Numbered from the stretch's first letter, positions 10,159 through 21,462 are shown. The stretch: 39,067 nucleotides of DNA from Ophiobolus disseminans (GCA_010093685.1 MU006239.1:77242-116308); one strand, 5' to 3'. Numbers and translations: made by a program. Notes: generated from the sequence alone by a model not told the origin.

Positions 10159-10169
10159 GTTATGAGCCC
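10159..10169 (+). promoter_or_regulatory. primer-binding site matching the initiator tRNA-Met anticodon arm
   Basis: GTTATGAGCCC starts at the base after the 5' LTR. Its reverse complement GGGCTCATAAC is the anticodon stem-loop of eukaryotic initiator tRNA-Met (CAU anticodon), not the tRNA 3' end. The primer 3' end would fall at about tRNA position 39. This is the half-tRNA priming known for Drosophila copia. Confidence 0.72.
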
Positions 10170-10210
10170 GGATTGCGACTAGATCGCTCACTCACAGCAA
10201 CTGATTGGCA

Positions 10211-10328
10211 CCTACGATTGAGATCAACGATTGATCATACTGTACGGAGCCGCCGACCCACTAATAGGTACCCACAATTGAGATCACGATTGATCATACT
10301 GTGCGGAGCCGCCAACTACTAATACACA
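10211..10328 (+). repeat. tandem duplication in the Copia leader
   Basis: Two imperfect copies, about 60 bp each, share ATTGAGATCA, CGATTGATCATACTGT and CGGAGCCGCC. They start near 10211 and 10271 and end just before the gag-pol ATG. They may be part of a packaging or translation leader; function is not known. Confidence 0.8.
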
Positions 10329-10335
10329 GTCAACA

Positions 10336-13300
10336 ATGACTACTGAGTCAGACCCTGCGGTCACCCGAGTGACTGTCGTCCTCGATCGAGCTGACGACTG
10401 GCACAAGTGGCTGTTCATTCGAAAGGATACTGCACAGAAGAACGAACTCTGGCAGTACGTTGACCCTGCCACGAAGGCAGCGGTCTTGCCTACGTTAACG
10501 GCACCAATTGAACCTCAAGTGAAGGATCACAACAACGACGCAATGTCAATTGCTCACCTTACTGCCGCACAGCAGAAGCTGTATCAATGGGAGTACAAGC
10601 GATGGGAACGCAAGGATCTTGAGTTCCGTCGCCAGAAGAAGGCTCTTGCTGAGTTTAACTCTGAGATCAGCAAAACGATCGCAGCAAAGCACCTTTACCT
10701 GATCGAGAGCAAGGATACGCCATACGAGCGACTGACGACGCTGAAGAAGCACCTTGCACCGTCCGACGCATCACGACAACGCGATCTGATCACACGATAC
10801 AAAGCCCTTCAGACGCCGCCACGCGGCAGGAAGGTTGAGGAGTGGCTACGCTCCTGGGTGGAGGTCACCAATATGTGTATCTCTGCAGAGGTTCCTGAGA
10901 CAATGGGATCAAGGGCACAGGAAGATTTCCTTGTCGCCTGCAGAACAATTGATCCTGAGTATGGCACATCAGGCCTGCGAGCTCTGATCGACCTGGAGGA
11001 CGCTAGCACTGCTATCCCATCAGTGGAAGACTACGTCAGCAAGTTCACCACTTACCTCAAGCGTGTGCGACCGCTATCAACAGGACTCAGCTCGATGGCT
11101 GCAGAGCTCGACGCTGCTAAGCCTCAGCAGCAGAACAAGGATGCCAACAATGATGGCAACAAGACGAAACCGAAATGCCCATGTGGCTTAAAACATTACT
11201 GGGTTGACTGTTGGTTGATCAACACCGAGCACCCACAAAGACCCAAGGCCTACGCCAACGCAACTGGCCGAAAGAAGCTCGACGCCGCCCTGGCCGCCGA
11301 CAACGACTTGAGAGACAAGATCAACAAGGCGCTTGACAAGTGGCGCGCAAAGCAACAAGATGGTGGAGGAAGCATTGCCATGGACGATGGCAGCCGTCCC
11401 ACGAGACCTACAGCCAACACTGTACGGTACACGATTCGAGACCAAGAGCTACATGCTCGAGACAACGATGAGAAGACTTGCGACGATCAAGTTAACACGA
11501 TGACAATCACAGATGAGAACCTGAAGCCTAAAGGCAACCTCTACACAGCAGTGAGCATGGAAGAGGACATTGACAAGCTCAGCAACCGATGGATCCTTGA
11601 CCCTGGTTCCAACACTCATGTGATCAACACTGAGGAATGGACAGGATGGACGAGAGAGTACGACGCTGAGGCTACTGACTTTGTCGGTGCTGGAACAGGA
11701 CGCGTTCAGATCACAGCCTGGGGAAGTATGGAGCTCATGGCAAACACGCCCGCAGGCGTACGATCGCTGAGGCTCACTCACGTTGCCTACGTCAAAGGCT
11801 TCATCACTAGCCTGATTGGCTTGGCTCGCTGCAGGAAGCTGGACATACACTTCGATTCAGGACGGGATCTCCTGTACAAGGACGATCCAGGAAACGTCCT
11901 AGCGTACCTAGAGCACGACGGAGGACACTGGTTGGTTGACGCCGAAGCCTCGCGCCGACCGAAGCCGACTTTGCTGTCATCTTTTGGCACTACCTACCGA
12001 CCTTCAAAGGCTCCGCGCCCAGATCAGACAGTTGATGCTAGGACAGCCCACCAGATATGGGGTCATCCTGGCAAGAAAGCAATCGAGAAGCTCACAGCAA
12101 ACGTCGACGGTCTTGTCGTTGAAGGCGACACTGACGAGTTCTGTACTTTCTGTACAGAGTCAAAGTTGACAAAGCAGATCTCTCGACGACAACAGGAGGA
12201 CCAAGCTCAAAAGCCATTCTACCGAATATCTGTTGATGTCATTCAATTGGTACCACAAGGAGAAGCCTGCCTAAATGGTGATCGATGGGCTGGACACTCT
12301 GTCAATCAATACTCGAAATGGCACAAAGTCTCTACTTTTCCTCAGCGATCAAAGCCGTTTCTGAGCCGATGGATCATCCAGGACGTACGCAGCATACAGC
12401 GTGTCTTTGACTGCGACGTGACAGCTATCAAGACAGACAACAAACGTGGATACGGCGTGTCACCAAATTTTGTGTACGAGCTCTGCAGAGACCTGGGTAT
12501 TCGATACGAGGCACGAGCTGAGTATACAGAAGAGCAGAACGGACTGGCAGAACGAGCAGGATCACTGCTTGTCATCCGAGCCAGAGCCATGAGGATACAG
12601 GCAGGACTGCCGAAGTTCTTGACCCACGAGCTGATTCGAACAGCAGCGTATGTGCTAAACCGTACGCCGACAGAAGCGCTGCAATGGAAGACACCGTATG
12701 AAGTTGTATGGGGAACAAAACCAAAGGTTCAACACATGCGACCGATAGGCTGTCGAGCCTACGTACTCAACCGCTCGCTGAAGCGCGCGGACAAGCTCGA
12801 AAGCAGAGCGCTGATTGGTCACCTTGTTGGCTACGACTCTACCAACATCTTCAGAATCTGGCTGCCTACCAAGGACCAGGTTATACGCACACGAGACGTC
12901 GTCTTTGAGCCCACGAAATTCTACGAAGGCCTGCAAGGCTACGCTCAAGAATCAGTGATTGAAGAGGTTATTGAGCTTCTTGCATTTCCTGAGGAGTTCG
13001 AATCTGACAATATGGCAATTGAAGATCTCTTGACAACTCGACAACGTCGTCAACAACAGCCTTTGCACACATCTGCGCTCATGGAGTCTCAGATGGGGGG
13101 TGAGGTGACAGAACAGGATAAGGAGCAGCCTGACACAGGATTGCTGACTCCAGAAACCCCAATTCAAAACCAACGATACGGACGAGACGATTCACTGTCC
13201 ACAGAACAAGAGCAATGCGCTCTGGATGAGCAGTTAGCTCAAGAACAACAATACAACGTTGAGCAAGAATCTCAAGACCTTTCAGCAACGCAGATCGAAG

Positions 13301-15155
13301 GCTACATACCTGATCGACATGAGAACAATGCTCCAAGACGTCGAAACCTCGATCTCAGCACGGACAACGTCATTGAAGGCCCGCGACGTACACGACGAAA
13401 TGCTGATCTCCAGGCACCAGAGAGATGGCACTCTCACGCTGTCTCATTTGGAGGATCAGTTGACGACTACCTCAAGGCTTTCTCAACTGCCTTGAAGGCT
13501 GAGCCGACAACAAAGATACACCGTTCGCAGGTTTCGAGAGCTCCGCGATCATATCGAGAGCTAGATCACCATCAGTTTGGAGAGCAGTTTCGACAGGCTG
13601 CACAGAAAGAGTATCGCGAGATCTGGGGTAAAGGCTGCTTTGCCAAGACGACGCAAACAGCAGAGACTGCTGATGCAGAGGTGTTACCCCTGATGTGGGT
13701 ATTCACATACAAGTTTGATGAGGACGGCTACCTCTATCGATTAAGGCACGACTTGTTATCCGCGGCGACCTACAACAGCCATACGGAGATACCTACGCTG
13801 CTACACTAGCTGCGCGAACGTTTCGAGCACTCATCGCAATAGCCAATCAATTTGGTTTAGAGTTACTTCAGTACGACGTACCGAACGCGTTTCTCAATGC
13901 TACCCTCAACCGAAAGCTCTACGCTGAGACGCCAGCTGGTTTCAAGAAAGATAGAGAGCTCCTACAGGTGCTGAGAGCCCTGTACGGACTGAAAGAGTCA
14001 CCGCTCTTGTGGTACAAGGACCTGAGAGAGACACTGAAGTCTCTAGGCTTGACGCCTGTACCAGGATTTCTATGCGTCTATGTCAACAGCTGGTTGATTA
14101 TGTTCGTCTATGTTGACGATATCGTGATGGCTTTCCATCCATCAAACAGGCATCTACATCAAGAGTTTGAGAAGAAGCTTGATAAGCATTATAACCTGAA
14201 ATAACTTGGAGAACTCAAGTGGTTCTTAGGCATACGCGTTGTTCGCGACACCAACGCACGCACAATTCACTTGGTACAGGACGCCTATATTGACAAGGTT
14301 GCTGCCAAATACAACATTATTTCAACTGGCCGTCCTTCAGAGGTGCCTATGCTGGTGAACTATCTGGAACAATCCCTCGAGGAACCAAACGGAGCTCGGA
14401 CGAAGACCTATCAGGAGCTTGTAGGCTACCTTGCCTACCTGACACAGTATACACGACCTGATCTGGCTCGCGCTCACGTCATCCACGCCTCACATTTGAC
14501 CAACCCTGGTCAAGCACACGTCGAATCTATTCGAAGGGTGTGGCGTTATATCCTTGAGACGAAGTACCGCGCTCTGCAAGCGCAAGCTGTCGATGAAGCG
14601 GAGATCCAGGAGTACCTCACAACGCCACAGGACTATCGCGATCCTATCTTCTTTGGAGCATCTGATGCCTCCTTTGCTGACGACGTTGAGACGCGCCGAA
14701 GCTCTCAAGGATACGTATTTCAGCTGTTTGGCATGACTGTTGACTGGAAGTCAACACTCCAACGCACTGTAACGAAATCAACCACTGAAGCAGAGCTGCT
14801 CGCCCTCTCACTCGCTGGATCAGAGATGGAGGAGTGGTGCCGCCTGTTCAAAGGACTGTCTTTGAAGCTCAATCAGACGCCTGTTATTTGGTGTGACAAC
14901 CAACAGACGGTGGGCATAGTCACGAAGGAGCAGGACAAGCTTAGCACTAAGCTTAAACACGTCGACATTCACCAGAACTGGATCCGCCAGGAGGTTGAGG
15001 AGAATTGCCTCCACGTGCAATGGAAGTCGACAAACCAGATGCCCGCTGACGGCATGACGAAGATCCTTCCTCGACAGAAGCACATCGAATTCATACAACA
15101 ACTACACCTGGTCGACATTCGTTCAAAGGTTCGTGAGATGGATAACAACGGCTGA
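10336..15155 (+). pseudogene. Copia gag-pol polyprotein, disrupted by a frameshift and a nonsense codon
   Basis: ATG 10336 opens 1,157 codons. Gag occupies about residues 1-280, with a zinc-knuckle-like CPCGLKHYWVDC at about 281. A protease motif LDPGS is near 420. The pre-integrase H-H-C-C zinc region (HQIWGHPGKK ... CTFC) spans about 572-608. The integrase D-D-E is intact: ISVDV near 632, IKTDN near 699, EEQNG near 732. RT begins near 1118. A 1-nt deletion at about 13742 throws the frame; from 13743 the correct frame continues with the RT core, including YVDD at about 14110. It then meets TAA at 14202-14204, where LK-Q-LGELKWFLGI is expected (CAA to TAA). RNase H follows (SDAS, STTEAELLAL, CDNQQT, KHVDI) to the stop at 15155. 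The break lies in RT rather than at a gag-pro boundary, so programmed frameshifting is unlikely. Confidence 0.95.
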
Positions 15156-15186
15156 GAGGTTCATCCTTACGTCATGGATCGACTAC

Positions 15187-15200
15187 AGGATGAGGGGGTG
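15187..15200 (+). promoter_or_regulatory. polypurine tract of the Copia element
   Basis: AGGATGAGGGGGTG lies immediately 5' of the right LTR, the expected place for plus-strand priming. Confidence 0.75.
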
Positions 15201-15403
15201 TGTGACGGTTTATGAGGAACGTGTGTCACGTGTGCTGCGTGCGGTGGTCTGGCGCTGCTTCCTCCCTTATTGAGCACCTCTTACCTCAACAGTATTGTAG
15301 ATACGTCATGTAAACAGACCCTGCTGCCTGCCTTCTGAGAGGTCCGCGCAAGCAGAACAACAGAACAATACACTTCAATATATTGCATTCTCACACCGCA
15401 ACA
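15201..15403 (+). repeat. 3' LTR of the Copia element
   Basis: 203 bp, one substitution from the 5' LTR (A at 15380). Followed by TCAGT, the target duplication. Confidence 0.96.
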
Positions 15404-15408
15404 TCAGT

Positions 15409-16836
15409 GCTTCTGCAACGTACTGCCTCACGCATGACTTCGTTAGAGACAGATTGCATGATCTTTCATGCCGCCGTCTCCGCTAGTCACTCGCCTCCCG
15501 CACCTTGCTCTTTCAATTGAATACGCCCTCCAATCCGCTCCGTTATCACGCGCCACGCCCGGACGGGCTCTCTCCCAATAACGCAGTCGGTCACTCGCAT
15601 GAGGCGCTAGTCTCACGCTCGGGGTTTTACAATACTTCGCCACGCGTAGCGTGTCCGCAGTGCCTGTAGTGTTGCAGTGTCGTATTGCAGCGAGTAAGGG
15701 GCAAAGGTCAGGAGGCGGGCGGCTGGCGGTTCAGCGTTGCCGTTGGCGTAGCAAATGGAGACAAACAGATCCGTGTCCACGTCCCGCTCTGGCCAGGAAG
15801 GACACACTTTCCGGTCAACGGCGCTCATATCTCAGCTCTGGTCACCCGGCATCACCTCCTCCCATCTTCGGTCCTTCTACAGAATATGCTGGCCAATCCA
15901 GACTTAGTTATCTGGAGCTGGACCTGTCGGCAATGACACAGTCAGTCGTTTGCATGAGGCACAGATTCTGTCCGCGTGGTCTTAGGATGCTCCGCCTCTC
16001 CTAACTATTCGGCATTGTGAGATTCCGTTAACCCCTTGCCTCGGACTCGCCGATAGCACTTACTACACCCTCTAAATTTCCATTTTGAGTGAACGAATGC
16101 GTAGCTCTAACGCCATTGTCTCAGTTCTGATACGCTTATTTTACGCCCGCTCTATCCTTCAAACGCTCTGGATCAATCCTTTACTCCGTTATTGTGTCCC
16201 TGATCCTGGCTCCAGTCCCTCGCCGGTGATGCGGCCGTTCACCTGCATAATGCATTCATTTAACGCCGCCCTTCCACGTCAACGCTATAGCACCAGATGC
16301 TCCGCCCTGCATGAGACATATGGCGTTGCTGTAACATTGTCATGCAGCTAGCAAAGGCTAATGCCTGGAGAGTGACAGCTAGTAGCTCGGGGATGGCACA
16401 GGGCGTGCCGTGAGAGGTGGAAGAAGACCTACAGGTCAATCAACTGACAGCACAAGTCCGCATCAGCAAGAACCGCCTATGCGTTATCCGGCACCAGACC
16501 TGTCCGACGAAAGGGGGTGGTTGGGGATCGAAGAAGAAGTTGGCCATCGGTGGCCTCGTTCAGCCCCTGAACCGCTGAACGACGTAGACAACTCGTTTGT
16601 AACTATCTATCAGCTAGCCAATAACCAGATGAGCTAGAATGACTCTTGATGGGACGATACTATCTACACCGCTTAGAAAAGCGGCCCGTCATCCATTCGG
16701 GAGTTGCTGATACCAAACTAGCCGCTGCGCCCTCTACGCGTTGACAGCAACATATAAAGCAGCAATCTGCTCGGAGAGAGAACTAATTCTTCAGCACTCC
16801 TCACCGCTAAAGAAGTTACCTAATCGCTACGAAAAA
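15409..16836. other. region between Copia element and Myb-like gene
   Basis: No clear gene up to 16400. From 16410 to 16637 one frame (+) reads in a protein-like way (HQQEPPMRYPAPDLSDERGW...), ending at TAG. From about 16720 the frame of the Myb-like gene is already open upstream of its first good ATG. These could be 5' exons of that gene, but I cannot phase a convincing intron between them. Confidence 0.35.
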
Positions 16837-18925
16837 ATGGCCTTCTCTTGCAGCACCTCATTCGTAGCCTCTCCGCTTTCTACGAAATTCGTTGCATATG
16901 TTCCTCAAGCAAGCAGACCGAAGCCGAAGCCAACACCTAAGGCTAAATCTATGGCTATAACCAAGACGGCAGAGCACAGCTGTTTAGGAACTAACTCTCA
17001 AGATAGTAGAGAGTGGTTCTACACCAACAATGATTTTACAATGCTAGACTCGCTACCTACAGACGCTTCGCATTCAATAAGCGATAGTAATACTTGCTCC
17101 CTGATCTTCATAAGCAAACAGAATCTAACTAGCACAGAACTTGTAGACTCGTTTGCTGGGTTCTGTGGTGCGTCCGAATCGGAAAACCTAGAGCACGATC
17201 AGTTTGGCGGGCAATCACTTGACGAAGGACGGCCCGACCAACCCTTACGCGTCGCAGAAGAAGATCTGGCTATGATCAAGTTGCTCAGAGGAACCAGTCG
17301 AGGTAAGCATGCAAGTGAATAGGAGTGCTAATGTCGCCAATCAGCGGTAGATTTGCCTCTCGTTGTAGAGGGTAATGAAGCTGAAGAAAACTATAGTGGA
17401 CTCCGCGTTGAGCCCAGCAGCGTATCTGATAGCCAAGAAGGTGGTCAACCTATGTCTACCGGCAACAAAGAGCACATTACTGTACAGCATAGCGATCTTG
17501 ACATAGATAAATTGCGCACTTTCTCTATAGAAAGTCCTCGGCATAGTGAGTTTTTCTTGCGGATTTTAGTCGAAGCCATATTAATGCATTCCAGACAACC
17601 CACTAGCGCAGGACGAACCTCTCTTCAGCGATGTCGGCGTCACAGACAGACCGCTGGCAACACGCAAACGAACGCACCCGGAAGTGCTGGACGTTGTGCC
17701 GGAACTAGATCTAGAAGATACGCGTTCAACAAAGCGTCACAAGCCGGTTGAGCGATGGGCCGAGAGTCTTACACGCATTCAAGTGCCCACGCCTAGGTCA
17801 CCGCCTCTGCCAGTTCCAAGCGGTGGCGATTCCTATTCGAAAGCTAGCACTGAGCCTAGTCCTGGGAATCTCGACCATGATAGTAAACGCGATGGCGCTG
17901 GAACTCCACACTCATCTGCAAGCGACCTCTGCGTGGGCAACGAGAGCAGTGGTAGCGTGCACAGTCTCAGTATGGGCAAGGCGCTACTACGTTCTTCGAG
18001 AGAATCTATCTTTCGTTCCGAGGGAATAGCAGGCGAACAAAATTTCGGCTCAGACTCGGAGAGGCGTAGAGAGAACAAAGAAGGCAGCGGTGGAGAGTTC
18101 AGGGGAAGCCACGACGAACTCAATCAAGAAGATGTGCTATTTCCTAGATCTTCGGCGAAACTCTCTCAACGACGTAAACGCAGCAATCGTCTACTCGAGG
18201 GGAAGAAGCACAGTCTATCACGAACTACTCTTAGGCCACGGAGCTCCAGCACAATGCCAAGGGCATCGCGACAAATAACTCCATCCCAAGCACAGCAACT
18301 GTATTGGCCCGTGATCGATGAGGAGTTTCAGTCTTGCTCCCCACAAACCTCCTCCAGGGGAACAAAGACAGGAAATGAACTCAACATCAACCATAAGCAT
18401 AGCGTCGACATGGCGTATCAAATAACCGATCTCACGCTCTGCGCTGTCCCAAACGGCTCGTCGATTGTGACAGCAGTTATCCGTTACCGCCACTCCAAAT
18501 GGCCTCTCGACCCGGCCGTTCTGGGCCCCAAATTCCTCGGCAGAAATAGCAAGGTCATCCGCATGACCCAGCTGTCGCCGGATTCATGGATGCTGCTGGG
18601 ATACCGGTGTGACAATGATGCCGTAGTCCCATGCAACCGTGGAAGCTTGGACGTGGAGCGGATTAGTAATTCCAACAATGACGCTGCCGGTCACGGAACA
18701 GACCACTCAGACGACGATTGGGACGCAGAAGACGAGCACGGAGAGCAAGACATATATAGACACAGTTCACGAACCCATATTGCGTGGCCACTGTCAGACG
18801 AAGCGCGTTTATTATCATACAAGGATAACCAGGGCATGGAGTGGAAAGAGATATTCAAACGCTTCTCAGATCGGACGACTGGCGCAGTAAGAACGCGCTA
18901 CCACAAGTTGCGCACGGAGGGTTAG
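16837..18925 (+). CDS. Myb/SANT-like domain protein, putative transcription factor, three exons
   Basis: Exons 16837-17302, 17345-17545 and 17595-18925 join in frame to 665 residues. The start GAAAAAATGG has A at -3. Most of the protein is Ser/Pro/charged and probably disordered, with basic patches (QRRKRSNRLLEGKK). A folded segment around residues 500-560 (LTLCAVPNGSSIVTAVIRYR) precedes an acidic stretch. A C-terminal Myb/SANT-like helix set follows (WPLSDEARLL...WKEIFKRFSDRTTGAVRTRYHKLR), with Trp spacing and a terminal RTRYHKLR like a third, DNA-contacting helix. It likely binds DNA or chromatin in the nucleus; targets are unknown. It is convergent with the 2OG dioxygenase gene, 274 bp apart. 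The frame is open upstream of the chosen ATG, so additional 5' exons are possible. Confidence 0.6.
17303..17344 (+). other. predicted intron 1 of the Myb-like gene
   Basis: Donor GTAAGC, branch-like GCTAAT, acceptor CAG; 42 bp, phase 1. It removes the in-frame TAG at 17320-17322. Confidence 0.55.
17546..17594 (+). other. predicted intron 2 of the Myb-like gene
   Basis: Donor GTGAGT, acceptor CCAG; 49 bp, phase 1. It joins the frame ending IESPRH to the frame beginning PLAQDEPL and removes the stop at 17582. Confidence 0.55.
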
Positions 18926-19199
18926 TAGATAGTATGCAACAGGTCGAGTAGGGGCTTGATGAGTAAGACTGAGGGCGAGTTGTGAGTTGAATGGACATGG
19001 AGGAATGAGTCTAGGTTGTTTTGGCGTATTCTGGTGGTCTTTGTGATGGTCTCACGCGACTAATACTCCCTTGATAGACACAGAACAACATGTATTAAAA
19101 TCCGCTGTTTATGATCACGAAGCCAGTGAAGCAAGAGGAGATTAAATGTTTAGAATTCTACAGACGGGCTAACTTAATCATGAACATGCATACACATAA

Positions 19200-20562
19200 C
19201 TACTTATCGTCTTCGTCAGGACTTATGATGTAGTAGTCTTTTAGTGCTACATCAAGCTCATCAACGCCGGGCAACGATGCCTTACCTGCATCGGATACCC
19301 CCAATGCGCCCGGCTTACTATTTTCCGGCTCCTTGCCACGCGCGCCTGCAACGGATTCAAAGAAGTCGGGGGGTCGAGCGGCCTGCGCGAAGTCCATCGA
19401 GTTTTTGTCGGTCCAGAGCGTTAACACCACCTGCCTGGCTTGCGGATCTGCACCGTCGACGGTAAGCCTATGGAGCTGCTGGTTGGCCAGGAAGAACACC
19501 GCGTCGCCTGGATTTACCTCCATCTCTAGGCCAAGTTCAGGCAGCTTCAGGGTACCGGGGGTGCCCAGAACGACAATAGCGGAGTAGAAGTGACCTGCAT
19601 GCATTGGAAGAATGTATGGGACAATGCAGGTGGACACAAGACTTACTATCATCGCCCTCGTCGTAGTGAAAGCCTGTGCCGGCGCCCGTAGATGTGGACA
19701 CGGCTAGCATGGAGCCAATACCGCCCATCCGAAACGAAGATGTCCTTGCCCTATCGGGATCTGCATCGAGCCAGCCTTGGTGCTTCTTTGGGGCTTTCTG
19801 CTTGCCAGCATTGTCCATGACAGATTTCGCAATCGGCCTGTGACTAACACGCATGCGAGCGGCGGTGCACGGATCAATCTCGGTGAGCAGAGCTCGTGGC
19901 CGGCGGGACAAAACCTCGTCAATTTCAGACAAAAGGGCTTTGAGGACATCGTCCACACCGCCCTTTGGATTGCGACGCGCGGCGCTGAGCTGTGGATACT
20001 TGGTGTACTTGCGCCAGGCCCCTAACCAGACTTGCTTGAACGCATTGCCGTGAGCGCCCGTGGTCTTGAACTCCACACCAACCTACATAATTAGCATGGG
20101 GTCAAAACCAACATACACGCAGCATGCCTCTTCCATAGCCTTCACGCGGCCCAAGAGGCGCTCTTGGCCAGGCTCATCCACGCAATCAACGATCCGAATC
20201 GCCGCATACTGCGGGACATGGGCGCCCTCCTTGTAATTGGGATTCGGAATGGCGGCATGCTTGATGGCACCCGTGGAGCGTATGCAATTGAGCTCCCGGG
20301 CTGCAACCTGGGCGCGAGCTTCCCCCGCCTTAGGCAGTCGAGGCTTGTCTCTCGCGGGAAAAAGCGACTCAACAAGATATACCGTCGCCTCGGAGGGCTT
20401 TGCCAGGCCATACTTCGTGCGAATCTGGTCCTGTGCCTCAAACCGCCGCCGCTTGTAGTCTCCTCGTCGCTGTCGCCTGGCCCGTTTCCTCAGCGCATTG
20501 TTCGAAGTCGGCGCGGGCGACTCGGATTTGGACGCGGAGTCAGCGATGGGTAGGGTGGCCAT
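19200..20562 (-). CDS. 2OG-Fe(II) dioxygenase, TET/JBP-like
   Basis: Minus-strand gene starting at ATG 20562. The last exon is 19200-19594 and an intron is at 19595-19646. The joined sequence shows an Fe(II)-binding HxD (FHYDEGDD). About 50 residues later comes GLEMEVNPGDAVFF, then the distal His (QQLHRL), then Arg (ARQVVL) for 2-oxoglutarate. This H-D-H-R order, with the LPELGLEMEVNPGD strand pattern, resembles the fungal TET/JBP-type 2OG oxygenases, a family that includes nucleic-acid 5-methylcytosine/thymine oxidisers. Substrate here is not known. The N-terminus is very basic (RKRARRQRRGDYKRRR), suggesting nuclear or nucleic-acid binding. One in-frame TAG lies at 20083-20085. It is either inside a 63-bp in-frame intron (20083-20145; branch-like GCTAAT and TAG acceptor good, donor GTGAAG poor) or a C-to-T nonsense change, in which case this is a pseudogene. 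Length is 415-436 residues. Confidence 0.6.
19595..19646 (-). other. predicted intron of the 2OG dioxygenase gene
   Basis: On the minus strand: donor GTAAGT, acceptor GCAG, 52 bp, phase 1. It falls just after the HxD motif and restores the frame into HFYSAIVVLG. Confidence 0.7.
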
Positions 20563-21462
20563 TTGTGCGGGGTCGAGGGAAAAGGAAGGCCTGCGCTCGG
20601 GGGGTTGTCAGCATCGCGGTTGGAGGAAAGAATGCCGTGGGGCCCAGATTTGGCCCCGTCCGTCCCCCCGCCAAAAGGCAGCGCCCGCCGTGTCGCTCAA
20701 ACTGCCGGGCCTTTCGGCGCGTGGCAACGAGCCTGGGACATGGAGGAATGCAGCCACCTAGAAGGCGGGAGTCGGTGAGAACGCGGCGAGCGGGCGGCCG
20801 CCTGGAGACTCGGTGCGCTGCATCGCTCAAAACTGCCAGGTCTTTCGACACGGGGCAACGAGCTCGGGATGCAGGATGCGCCAAATCCCCAAAGCGGGCG
20901 TGATGGCCGGTCGCACGGTCGCGCAGAGGTTGGGCCGGTGCGTGCCGCCGCGTCGCTCAACCTGCCAGGTCTTTCGACGCGGGGCAACGAGCTCGGGACG
21001 CGGTGGTGGCGCGCACACAGCCACAGCTGGGGCAGACCGAAGCGAACCTGGCGGGGGCGGGGCCGCGGGTGCTTACCAAGAAGTCGGGGTTGTGGGCGCG
21101 CAGCCGGCGAGCGCACACGCGAGCGAGGGGCGCGAGGGCGTAAGGCGGGGCACGAGAGAATGCGGCGGCGCGTTGGGGAGCACTACGCTGCGCGCGAATT
21201 GCAGGAGCAGATTGAGACGTTGCGCGCGAAGGAGGGCGTCTTGCTGGGGCTGGAGGCCAGGGCGGCGATGAGGCTGCAGGTTGTGGGCGAGGGACGCGGG
21301 CATGGTGTGGTGATGCGGCGCGGGGCCTCATCGTCGGGTCGGCGACACTAGCGTCGGATTTAACACGGCGCTAGCCAACCACGGCGCAACCCCACCTATC
21401 AAAAGCCGAGCTTCCAGTCGCTTAAAGGCGCACCTCGCATCCAATTACAACCAACGACAGTA
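20563..21462. other. GC-rich intergenic region between divergent genes, with three 130-bp-spaced repeats
   Basis: Very GC-rich, giving long but meaningless ORFs on both strands. It separates the 2OG dioxygenase (-) and the hypothetical gene at 21463 (+), so it should contain both promoters. A frame at about 21150-21290 (+) reads like a short coiled coil (ARELQEQIETLRAKEGVLLG), but without a supported start. Confidence 0.45.
20692..21001. repeat. three direct repeats, about 50 bp, period 130 bp
   Basis: Copies start at 20693, 20823 and 20953 with TCGCTCAA. They share CTGCCAGGTCTTTCGAC and GGGGCAACGAGCTCGGGA; the first copy is more diverged. The spacing is exactly 130 bp each time, although the DNA between copies is little conserved. 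Confidence 0.85.

Larger units (their letters stand above)
9956..15403 (+). mobile_element. Ty1/Copia LTR retrotransposon, 5,448 bp
   Basis: Two 203-bp LTRs (9956-10158, 15201-15403) begin TGTGACGG and end CGCAACA. They differ at one site only (G at 10135, A at 15380). A 5-bp target duplication TCAGT flanks the element (9951-9955 and 15404-15408). A primer-binding site directly follows the left LTR and a purine-rich tract precedes the right LTR. One gag-pol frame lies between. Domain order protease-integrase-RT-RNase H defines Copia. One difference in 203 bp means recent insertion, yet the coding region is broken twice, so this copy is dead or became so soon after insertion. Confidence 0.97.

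Noticed and set aside
13735..13760. Programmed ribosomal frameshift in Copia pol
   Set aside because: The break is inside the RT domain, not between gag and pro, and no slippery site was evident; a 1-nt deletion explains it.
20563..21351. ORFs of 65-167 codons on both strands in the GC-rich region
   Set aside because: High GC removes stops by chance, the frames overlap each other, and the proteins are Arg/Ala/Gly-rich and follow the 130-bp repeats.
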